Shown here in pieces: positions 1 through 5,160 of a DNA stretch of 5,160 nt. Every line of letters starts with the position of its first letter. Position 1 is the stretch's first letter. The DNA lies in assembly GCA_023150195.1 (NCBI GenBank), contig JAKLLI010000267.1:1-5160 (forward strand), read 5' to 3'. The DNA comes from Azonexus sp. (GTDB taxonomy: Bacteria > Pseudomonadota > Gammaproteobacteria > Burkholderiales > Rhodocyclaceae). Position numbers and translations under genes: made by a program. Under the pieces are notes generated by a model, which was given only the letters and a program-made list of their open reading frames with translations, was not told where the DNA came from and searched no databases.

Positions 1-1
1 C

Positions 2-2044
2 ATCCTGAATATCCTGATCAATGAGGGAATGATCGACGAAGCGTATATCGCCGCCCACACGCAGGGTTTTGAAGCGCTTCGAGAGATCGTCAAGCATTAC
101 CCGCCCGCCCGAACGGCTGAAATCTGCGGCATTTCGACAGTCGACCTGATGCAGGCAGCCCGTTGGTTTGGTCAGGCAAAATCTGCCCTCTCGCTCTATT
201 GTCAGGGTCTGAACCAGTCGGCGCATGGAACGCACAACAATGCCGCACTGATTCACCTCCACCTCGCCACAGGCCAGATCGGTAAGCCTGGCGCCGGTCC
301 TTTCTCGCTAACGGGGCAGCCCAACGCGATGGGCGGTCGGGAAGTGGGGGGGCTGTCCAATCTGCTATCGGGGCACCGGGATCTGGCGAATCCGGCCCAT
401 CGAGCAGAAATGGCGAAGTTCTGGGGCATTCCCTTTGTACCTGCGACCCCCGGAAAATCTGCGGTCGACCTCTTTAACGCGCTGAAAACCGGTCAGATCA
501 AGGCGGTGTGGATCGCGTGCACGAATCCGGCGCAGTCCATGCCTTACCAGGCGGCGGTGCGTGCCGGTCTGGCCAGTGCTGAATTCGTTGTACTTCAGGA
601 AGCGTTTGCCAACACCGACACCGCGGCCTATGCCGACCTCCTCCTGCCCGCTTCGGGATGGGGTGAAAAAGGCGGCACCGTCACCAACTCCGAGCGTTGC
701 ATTACCCGGGTGAAGGGCGCCATGCCGCCACCCGGAGAGGCGCGACACGACTGGGAGATCGTGGTTGACTTCGCCCGCCGTCTGGGTGCCCGTTTGGAAC
801 ACCCGGCGACGCAACGCCTGTTCCCCTACGAAAATGTGGAGTCCATTTTCAACGAACATCGCGAAACCACGCGCGGACGGGATTTGGACATCACCGGCCT
901 GAGTTACGCCTTGCTTGAGGCGCGGGGGCCGCAACAATGGCCCTATCCCGCGCAGGCGGAGGCCGGCAAAGTTCGCCTCTACGAGGATGGTATTTACCCC
1001 ACGGCCAGCGGTCGTGCGAATTTCGTGGCGGTCGAGCACAAATTGACCGCAGACGCACTCGACGAAGACTACCCGGTCAGCCTGTTGTCTGGACGCATGC
1101 GGGATCACTGGCACGGCATGAGTCGTACCGGGACTGTCCCGCGCCTCTATAATCTGGAAGATGAACCCATTCTGTCGATGCACCCTTGCGATATGCGTCA
1201 CCGCAGCCTGCAGGATGGCGACATTGCTGCGGTCTACAACCTCCGGGGCGAAATTCGCGTGCGCGTCAAGGAAACCCCGGGATTGGCCAAAGGGCGGGCG
1301 TGGATGCCCATGCACTGGGGCAGCCAGTTCATGAACACCCCGGGGGCCAATGCCGTGGTCTGTGATGCGACCGATCCGTATTCCCGCCAGCCCGAACTGA
1401 AGCACGCTGCCGTGCAAATCCGGCGTCTGGATCTGCCTTACCCCTTTGCTGTGGTTCGCCGCTGCACGGATCAGTCGGCAGCGCTCGCGCTGCTGGCCGA
1501 GGCGCGCACCCTGCTGGCCGACTATCCCTATGTCAGCGTCGGCCTCTACGGGCGCAAGACGCCTTTGGTGGTCTTGCGCGGGGCAGCCGAAAGTCCCTTG
1601 AGTGAGGCGGAAATCGCGCATCTGGATCAACTCTTCGATCTCGCGGGTGAGGCGGGTGCGATTGATTATGTTGACGCAAGCCGCCGCATCGCCAAGAAGG
1701 CCATTGCACTCGAAGGTCGTTTGCAAGGCGTTCGACTGGCGGGTGAAACCCTGGCACAAACCTGGTTGAAGCAGGCGATGGCTGAGGATGATGAACTGGA
1801 CGCTTCGCTGATTCGCTTCGCGCTGGCACCAAGCGCCAAGGCGCCGCAAGGGATTGCGCCGCGTAACATCATCTGCAAGTGCGCCGATGTGAGCGATACG
1901 CAAATCAGCCAGGCCCTCGATGAAGGCTCGGATTTCACTGGCTTGCAGGATCGTTTGAAATGTGGAACCTTCTGTGGTTCCTGCGTACCGGAAATCAAAA
2001 AAATGGTGGCGGGTCACGTTCGCAAAACCGCTGACGTCGCCTGA
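2..2044 (+). CDS. nasA: Assimilatory nitrate reductase catalytic subunit (5'-truncated)
   Basis: Reduces nitrate to nitrite in the cytoplasm at a Mo-bis-MGD cofactor. The frame is open from base 2; the first ATG (29) is internal, because the codons before it (ILNILINEG) continue the family sequence. 680 residues are visible. Relatives with this layout are roughly 900 aa, so about 200-240 N-terminal residues are missing, including the N-terminal [4Fe-4S] ligands. Family landmarks are GQPNAMGGREVGG (about nt 317-355), CTNPAQSMP (about 519-545) and GGTVTNSERC (about 671-700). The molybdopterin dinucleotide-binding domain spans about 1070-1432 and includes HWHGMSRTG. After a less conserved linker (about 1435-1870) comes a BFD-like [2Fe-2S] domain: CxC with Cys codons at 1874 and 1880, then Cys at 1961, 1973 and 1982 (CGTFCGSC). 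The BFD tail is the Klebsiella NasA-type architecture and distinguishes it from periplasmic NapA; no Tat signal can be checked. It is followed 16 bp later by ybiB, probably on the same transcript. Confidence 0.95.
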   Translation: MLNILINEGMIDEAYIAAHTQGFEALREIVKHYPPARTAEICGISTVDLMQAARWFGQAKSALSLYCQGLNQSAHGTHNNAALIHLHLATGQIGKPGAGPFSLTGQPNAMGGREVGGLSNLLSGHRDLANPAHRAEMAKFWGIPFVPATPGKSAVDLFNALKTGQIKAVWIACTNPAQSMPYQAAVRAGLASAEFVVLQEAFANTDTAAYADLLLPASGWGEKGGTVTNSERCITRVKGAMPPPGEARHDWEIVVDFARRLGARLEHPATQRLFPYENVESIFNEHRETTRGRDLDITGLSYALLEARGPQQWPYPAQAEAGKVRLYEDGIYPTASGRANFVAVEHKLTADALDEDYPVSLLSGRMRDHWHGMSRTGTVPRLYNLEDEPILSMHPCDMRHRSLQDGDIAAVYNLRGEIRVRVKETPGLAKGRAWMPMHWGSQFMNTPGANAVVCDATDPYSRQPELKHAAVQIRRLDLPYPFAVVRRCTDQSAALALLAEARTLLADYPYVSVGLYGRKTPLVVLRGAAESPLSEAEIAHLDQLFDLAGEAGAIDYVDASRRIAKKAIALEGRLQGVRLAGETLAQTWLKQAMAEDDELDASLIRFALAPSAKAPQGIAPRNIICKCADVSDTQISQALDEGSDFTGLQDRLKCGTFCGSCVPEIKKMVAGHVRKTADVA

Positions 2045-2048
2045 CCCC

Positions 2049-2057
2049 GGGGAGGAG
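2049..2057 (+). promoter_or_regulatory. Ribosome binding site of ybiB (decides start)
   Basis: GGGGAGGAG ends 3 nt before the ATG at 2061, with the core GGAGG at 2051-2055 and a 5-nt spacer. The frame is open further upstream to an ATG at 1962, but that start lies inside the nasA BFD-coding region and would add 33 residues unlike the family. This strong site therefore sets the start at 2061. Confidence 0.9.
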
Positions 2058-2060
2058 ACC

Positions 2061-3050
2061 ATGAGCTACGGAAACTACATCAAGGAAATTGGTCGCGGCG
2101 CCCACGGTTCCCGCGATCTGTCACAGCAGGATGCGCATCAACTTTATGCGGCCATGCTGGATGGGGGGGTGCCGGATCTGGAAATGGGCGCCATCATCCT
2201 CGGCCTGCGGGTCAAAGGCGAATCGCTGGTCGAAATGCTCGGGTTTATGGATGCCATCGATGAACGCATGCTCCGGCTGGATATGCCGCATGGCCGGGTA
2301 CGGCCGGTGGTTTTGCCCAGTTATAACGGTGCTCGCAAGGAAGCCAATCTGACCCCCTTGCTGGCCTTGTTGCTGCAGCGCTTTGGTGTACCCGTGCTGG
2401 TCCATGGCTTGCTCGAAGGCTACGGCCGAGTGACCAGCGGGCTGATCTTCCGCGAACTGGGCGTCATGCCCATGGTGTCCGTGACGCAGGCACAGGCGGA
2501 ATTGGAGGAGAAAGGGCTAGCCTTTGTGCCACTGACCGCGCTGGCGCCCGGGGTGCATCAATTGCTATCGCTACGCAGCCGTCTGGGCGTTCGCAATAGT
2601 GCCCACAGCCTGTGCAAGCTCCTCAACCCCTTCCGCGGTGAGGCGGTCATGGTGGCGCCTGCGACGCATCCCGAATTCATCGAATTGATGCGCAACCTCA
2701 TGGTGACCCGGGGCGAGCATGCCTTGCTGCTGCGCGGTACGGAAGGCGAGCCTTTTGCCAATCCCAAGCGGCGTCCGCGGCTTGAGTACATTCGCGAAGG
2801 GCTAGTCGATACCCTGTTCGAAGCCGAGCATGAAAGTCTGCGCGCACTGCCCAACTTGCCCGATGCGACCGATGTGGTCAGCACCGTGCGCTGGATGCGG
2901 CGAGTGCTGGACAAACAAATTCCCTTGCCGAAACCCCTAGGTAACCAGCTGGCGTGTTGCCTTTATGCGAGCGGTTACGCCGAAGATTTCAACCAGGCCA
3001 AGGCCATCGTCGCGGTAGAAGCCACGGGAATGTTGACCGGGAGCAATTGA
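2061..3050 (+). CDS. ybiB: YbiB-like protein, TrpD2 family (anthranilate phosphoribosyltransferase fold)
   Basis: A 329-aa protein, close to the ~320 aa of E. coli YbiB. Residues about 5-75 form the small helical domain of the glycosyltransferase-3/TrpD fold (LYAAMLDGGVPDLEMGAIILGLRVKG), and about 80-325 the larger alpha/beta domain. At the positions where anthranilate phosphoribosyltransferases have the GTGGD and KHGNR substrate motifs, this protein has PSYNGAR (86-92) and VHGLLEG (114-120). LGVRNSAHSLCKLLNP (175-190) keeps the family's RxxxxLLNP-like segment. The loss of the PRPP/anthranilate motifs argues against tryptophan synthesis. E. coli YbiB is known as a dimeric nucleic-acid-binding protein without that activity. 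No signal peptide or membrane segment is seen. It follows nasA by 16 bp with its own strong ribosome binding site, so it is probably co-transcribed with nasA; its job in nitrate assimilation is unknown. The family assignment is firm; the nucleic-acid-binding function is inferred from the homologue. Confidence 0.88.
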   Translation: MSYGNYIKEIGRGAHGSRDLSQQDAHQLYAAMLDGGVPDLEMGAIILGLRVKGESLVEMLGFMDAIDERMLRLDMPHGRVRPVVLPSYNGARKEANLTPLLALLLQRFGVPVLVHGLLEGYGRVTSGLIFRELGVMPMVSVTQAQAELEEKGLAFVPLTALAPGVHQLLSLRSRLGVRNSAHSLCKLLNPFRGEAVMVAPATHPEFIELMRNLMVTRGEHALLLRGTEGEPFANPKRRPRLEYIREGLVDTLFEAEHESLRALPNLPDATDVVSTVRWMRRVLDKQIPLPKPLGNQLACCLYASGYAEDFNQAKAIVAVEATGMLTGSN

Positions 3051-3056
3051 GCGACC

Positions 3057-3073
3057 TGCACCGTGCTGGCGGG
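3057..3073. promoter_or_regulatory. Possible weak second NtrC site
   Basis: TGCACC-N5-GGCGGG has a perfect left arm of the NtrC operator (TGCACY-N5-GGTGCA) but only about half of the right arm. Its centre (3065) is 20 bp, about two helical turns, from the centre of the stronger site at 3077-3093. That spacing would suit cooperative binding of two dimers on one face of the DNA. It begins 7 bp after the ybiB stop. On its own it would not be called; position is the main argument. Confidence 0.35.
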
Positions 3074-3076
3074 TGA

Positions 3077-3093
3077 TGCACTTTGCTGGTGCG
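3077..3093. promoter_or_regulatory. NtrC (NRI) enhancer site upstream of nirB
   Basis: TGCACTTTGCTGGTGCG matches the NtrC operator TGCACY-N5-GGTGCA at 11 of 12 defined positions; only the last base differs (G for A). It lies at about -96 to -80 relative to the start predicted from the sigma-54 promoter at 3147-3162, a normal enhancer distance. With the IHF match between them, this suggests that nirB is activated by phosphorylated NtrC under nitrogen limitation. The motif match is seen; binding is inferred. Confidence 0.75.
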
Positions 3094-3101
3094 TGCTTGC
3101 T

Positions 3102-3115
3102 GCGGTCGACACCGC
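3102..3115. repeat. Small inverted repeat between NtrC site and promoter
   Basis: GCGGT (3102-3106) and ACCGC (3111-3115) form a 5-bp stem with a 4-nt loop, followed by TTAAC. It could be a weak terminator for nasA-ybiB transcripts, which otherwise have no visible terminator before nirB. The stem is short and no U-run follows, so it could equally be chance or a protein-binding palindrome. Confidence 0.3.
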
Positions 3116-3127
3116 TTAACGACATAA

Positions 3128-3140
3128 AATCAATGGATTA
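3128..3140 (+). promoter_or_regulatory. IHF binding site
   Basis: AATCAATGGATTA matches the IHF consensus WATCAR-N4-TTR at every defined position. It is centred near -39 relative to the predicted start, between the NtrC site and the sigma-54 promoter. This is where a DNA bend would bring bound NtrC to the polymerase. A 13-bp degenerate motif can occur by chance, but its placement strongly supports it. Confidence 0.65.
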
Positions 3141-3146
3141 TCGGCC

Positions 3147-3162
3147 TGGCACACGGATTGCT
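3147..3162 (+). promoter_or_regulatory. Sigma-54 (RpoN) promoter of nirB
   Basis: TGGCACACGGATTGCT matches the -24/-12 consensus TGGCAC-R-N4-TTGCW at all defined positions, including the invariant GG (3148-3149) and GC (3160-3161) separated by exactly 10 bp. Transcription should start near 3173, giving a 5' leader of about 103 nt before the nirB ATG at 3276. Sigma-54 promoters need an enhancer-binding activator; NtrC is the obvious candidate from the upstream site. Confidence 0.85.
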
Positions 3163-3215
3163 TTAGCTAGGCCAAGACAGCGAATCAACCGTCAACGTGG
3201 ACGGAACGATGGCAA

Positions 3216-3266
3216 CGACGTCATGCGCTGAAGTGAATTTTGCACCATGAGGTGCGCGCAACGTTG
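3216..3266 (+). promoter_or_regulatory. Competing leader helix (anti-P2, covers part of the nirB ribosome binding site)
   Basis: CGACGT (3216-3221) can pair with ACGTTG (3261-3266, one G-U), and TGCGC (3224-3228) with GCGCA (3256-3260). This gives 11 bp with a 2-nt bulge (3222-3223). It uses the P2 loop and the 3' arm of P2, so the two structures exclude each other, and it pairs with the first bases of the nirB Shine-Dalgarno. The small hairpin 3242-3255 sits directly on top of it. No U-run follows at 3267-3275 (GGAGCCAAA), so it does not look like a normal intrinsic terminator. Pairing was found by eye; no folding energy was computed. Confidence 0.55.
3242..3255 (+). promoter_or_regulatory. 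Leader hairpin GCACC-ATGA-GGTGC
   Basis: A perfect 5-bp GC-rich stem, GCACC (3242-3246) with GGTGC (3251-3255), has a 4-nt loop. It lies 20 nt upstream of the nirB ATG and stacks without a gap on the competing helix, extending it. Its arms resemble the NtrC operator but with a 4-bp instead of a 5-bp spacer, and it lies downstream of the start site, so I read it as RNA structure. Confidence 0.5.
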
Positions 3267-3269
3267 GAG
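3264..3269 (+). promoter_or_regulatory. Ribosome binding site of nirB
   Basis: TTGGAG is followed by a 6-nt spacer to the ATG at 3276. It is of moderate strength, and its first three bases can be paired in the competing leader helix (3216-3266), which may make it conditional. Confidence 0.75.
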
Positions 3270-3275
3270 CCAAAC

Positions 3276-5160
3276 ATGAGCAAACCGCGTCTCGTATTGA
3301 TCGGCAACGGAATGGCCGGTGTCCGGACTATTGAAGAGCTGTTGAAGATCAAGCCGGATCATTACGACATCACCATCTTCGGTGCGGAACCCCATCCGAA
3401 CTACAACCGGATTCTGTTGTCCCCGGTGCTTGCGGGGGAAATGACCATCCAGGAAATCGTTCTCAACGAACTGGATTGGTACAAGGAAAACAACATTACT
3501 CTGCACACCGGCAAGCAGATCGTCAACATTGATCGCGCTGCGCGCAAGGTGATCGCTGACGATGGCACGGAAGAGTATTACGACCGACTGCTCGTCGCGA
3601 CAGGCTCCACGCCCTTCGTGTTGCCGATTCCCGGGAACGACCTGCCGGGCGTCATCGGCTATCGCGATATCAAGGATACGGACGAAATGATCGATGCGGC
3701 CACCAAGCACAAACATGCGGTGGTCATCGGCGGTGGTTTGCTCGGGCTGGAAGCGGCCAATGGCCTCAAGCTGCGGGGTATGGATGTCACCGTCGTGCAT
3801 CTGGGGCCGTGGCTGCTGGAACGCCAGCTCGACGAAGTCGCCGGCAAAATGCTCCAGAAGTCTTTGGAAGACAAGGGCCTGAAGTTCCTGCTGCAAAAGC
3901 AGACGGAGATGCTGGTTCAGGGCGAATCCGGCCGTGTGGCTGCGGTACGCTTCAAGGATGGCATGCAGATTCCGGCCGATCTGGTGGTGATGGCCGCCGG
4001 CATCCGCCCGAATTATGCGCTGGCCGAAAAATCGGGCATCTACTGCAACCGTGGCATCGTGGTGAACGACACCATGCAGACCTACGATCCCAAAATCTAC
4101 GCCGTCGGCGAGTGCGTCAGCCACCGCGGCATCGCGTATGGTCTGGTGGCACCGCTCTTCGAGCAAGCCAAGGTCGCGGCCAATCATCTGGCCGGCTATG
4201 GCATCGGGCGTTACACCGGTTCTGTGACCTCGACCAAGCTGAAAGTCACCGGCATTGATCTGTTTTCCGCCGGCGAATTCATGGGTGGGGAAGGCTACGA
4301 AGAAATTGTCCTCAACGATCCGTATGGCGGCGTTTACAAGAAGCTGGTGATCAAGGACAGCAAGCTCGTCGGCGGCGTCATGTACGGCGATACCGCCGAT
4401 GGTCCCTGGTATTTCCAGTTGCTCAAGGACAAGCGCGACATTCACGACATTCGCGATTCCCTGATCTTTGGTCAATCGCTGGTGGGCGACGTCGGCCACG
4501 CCGGTAACAGCAAGGCTGCCGAGATGCCCGACTCCGCCGAGGTGTGCGGGTGTAATGGGGTGACCAAGGGCACCATCGTCAAGGCGATCAAGGAAAAAGG
4601 CTTGTTCACCCTGGATGAGGTGAAAAAGCACACCAAGGCTGCGTCCTCCTGCGGCTCCTGTGCTGGCCTGGTCGAGCAGATTCTGGCCTCCACCATCGGT
4701 GGGGCCTACACCCCGGCGGCCCTTGATACCAAGCCGATGTGCGCCTGTACCGATCATTCGCACAAGGTGGTGCGCGAAGCCATCGTCAGCAAGCATTTGA
4801 CCAGCAAGGAAGCGGTCTTCGCGGAGATGGCCTGGAAGACCCCGAACGGTTGCGACAAGTGTCGCCCGGCCGTGAATTACTACCTGATTTCCTCGCATCC
4901 GCACGAATCCAAGGATGATCCGCAATCCCGTTTCATCAACGAACGGGCCCATGCCAACATCCAGAAGGACGGCACCTATTCGGTGGTGCCGCGCATGTGG
5001 GGCGGATTGACCACGCCGGCCGAGTTGCGTGCCATCGCCGATGCCGCCGAGAAATACAATGTACCGACCGTGAAGGTCACCGGCGGTCAGCGTATCGACC
5101 TGTTGGGCGTAAAAAAGGAAGATCTGCCCAAGATGTGGGCCGACCTGAACGCTGCAGGGA
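3276..5160 (+). CDS. nirB: NADH-dependent nitrite reductase large subunit (3'-truncated)
   Basis: Reduces nitrite to ammonium in the cytoplasm with electrons from NAD(P)H, working with the small subunit NirD. The frame is open from the ATG at 3276 to the window edge: 628 codons of a protein usually about 810-850 aa. Domains in order: FAD-binding GNGMAG (10-15) and ATGS (108-111); NAD(P)H-binding GGGLLG (152-157); YAVGEC (275-280), closing the FAD domain; a reductase C-terminal domain (about 310-400); a first BFD-type [2Fe-2S] domain with C424, C426, C459 and C462; a second BFD-type domain with C489, C491, C526 and C529 (CDKCRPAVNYYL); and from about 568 the ferredoxin-like half-domain of nitrite/sulfite reductases (PRMWGGLTTPAEL). 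The cysteines binding siroheme and [4Fe-4S] lie beyond the edge. No frameshift or missing motif is seen. It has its own promoter and leader, separate from nasA-ybiB, and is probably the first gene of a nirBD operon. Confidence 0.96.
   Translation, partial: MSKPRLVLIGNGMAGVRTIEELLKIKPDHYDITIFGAEPHPNYNRILLSPVLAGEMTIQEIVLNELDWYKENNITLHTGKQIVNIDRAARKVIADDGTEEYYDRLLVATGSTPFVLPIPGNDLPGVIGYRDIKDTDEMIDAATKHKHAVVIGGGLLGLEAANGLKLRGMDVTVVHLGPWLLERQLDEVAGKMLQKSLEDKGLKFLLQKQTEMLVQGESGRVAAVRFKDGMQIPADLVVMAAGIRPNYALAEKSGIYCNRGIVVNDTMQTYDPKIYAVGECVSHRGIAYGLVAPLFEQAKVAANHLAGYGIGRYTGSVTSTKLKVTGIDLFSAGEFMGGEGYEEIVLNDPYGGVYKKLVIKDSKLVGGVMYGDTADGPWYFQLLKDKRDIHDIRDSLIFGQSLVGDVGHAGNSKAAEMPDSAEVCGCNGVTKGTIVKAIKEKGLFTLDEVKKHTKAASSCGSCAGLVEQILASTIGGAYTPAALDTKPMCACTDHSHKVVREAIVSKHLTSKEAVFAEMAWKTPNGCDKCRPAVNYYLISSHPHESKDDPQSRFINERAHANIQKDGTYSVVPRMWGGLTTPAELRAIADAAEKYNVPTVKVTGGQRIDLLGVKKEDLPKMWADLNAAG

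Larger units (their letters stand above)
3173..3275 (+). ncRNA. nirB 5' leader with tandem ANTAR hairpins (NasT/NasR-type target)
   Basis: Hairpin P1: CCGTC (3189-3193) pairs with GACGG (3200-3204), loop AACGTG. Hairpin P2: ATGGC (3209-3213) pairs with GTCAT (3220-3224) with one G-U pair, loop AACGAC. Both loops are hexaloops with A at position 1 and G at position 4, the diagnostic feature of RNA bound by ANTAR-domain antiterminators such as NasR and NasT, and only 4 nt separate the hairpins. CAGCG (3178-3182) can pair with CGCTG (3226-3230) to close a junction around both. In Azotobacter and Pseudomonas relatives, NasS holds NasT until nitrate or nitrite is present, and NasT then allows expression. 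The 3173 end is inferred from the sigma-54 promoter; nasS and nasT are not in this window. Confidence 0.8.

Noticed and set aside
346..352. Run of seven G in nasA, and a similar run at 2163-2169 in ybiB, as possible frameshift or phase-variation sites
   Set aside because: Both reading frames stay intact with family-consistent protein on each side, and seven-base runs are not rare in GC-rich DNA.
1962..2060. 33-residue N-terminal extension of ybiB starting inside nasA
   Set aside because: It reads the nasA BFD-coding region in another frame and has no family similarity; the strong ribosome binding site at 2049-2057 points to ATG 2061.
365..2062. Long open frame on the minus strand opposite nasA
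   Set aside because: It is a mirror of nasA codon bias in GC-rich DNA. The translation resembles no family I recognise, and the + strand gene is unambiguous.
3238..3241. TTTT run as the tail of an intrinsic terminator in the leader
   Set aside because: No stable GC-rich stem ends directly before it; P2 ends at 3224 and the next hairpin begins after the run.
3241..3256. NtrC-like palindrome TGCACC-ATGA-GGTGCG in the nirB leader
   Set aside because: The arms match the NtrC operator, but the spacer is 4 bp instead of 5 and it lies downstream of the predicted start. It is better explained as an RNA hairpin.
3192..4952. 586-codon open frame on the minus strand opposite nirB
   Set aside because: It covers the nirB coding region, with a His/Gly/Asp-rich composition typical of antisense shadows and no recognisable domain. 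nirB on the + strand is certain.

Overview
This window carries part of an assimilatory nitrate/nitrite reduction locus from a GC-rich Gram-negative proteobacterium. The protein sequences and the NtrC/sigma-54/NasT-style control region fit a beta- or gammaproteobacterium. Betaproteobacteria is my best guess, but no 16S or other taxonomic marker is present.

Layout, all on the + strand: (1) The 3' three quarters of nasA, the molybdopterin nitrate reductase catalytic subunit, enters from the left edge and ends at 2044. It has a C-terminal BFD-type [2Fe-2S] domain. (2) 16 bp later, behind a strong Shine-Dalgarno, a complete ybiB (TrpD2-family phosphoribosyltransferase-like protein) runs 2061-3050. 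It appears to share nasA's transcript. (3) A 225-bp intergenic region (3051-3275) is densely packed with control elements. (4) nirB, the NADH-dependent nitrite reductase large subunit, starts at 3276 and is still open at the right edge. It lacks its C-terminal siroheme/[4Fe-4S] part; nirD would be expected just beyond.

The intergenic region is the most informative part. Reading downstream, it holds an 11/12 match to the NtrC operator (3077-3093), a full match to the IHF consensus (3128-3140) and a full match to the sigma-54 -24/-12 promoter (3147-3162). The predicted leader of about 103 nt contains two 5-bp hairpins, each with a hexaloop having A at position 1 and G at position 4. This is the signature of the tandem-hairpin RNA bound by ANTAR antiterminators such as NasT/NasR. 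The leader can also form a competing 11-bp helix that destroys the second ANTAR hairpin and pairs with part of the nirB Shine-Dalgarno. No U-tract follows it, so the switch may act on translation, or on a non-classical termination event, rather than as a textbook intrinsic terminator.

Together, NasA reduces nitrate to nitrite and NirB (with NirD) reduces nitrite to ammonium. The nirB promoter appears to sense nitrogen limitation (NtrC/sigma-54) and the leader appears to sense nitrate/nitrite (NasS-NasT). The role of YbiB between the two enzymes is unknown. I saw no mobile element, CRISPR array, tRNA or rRNA.
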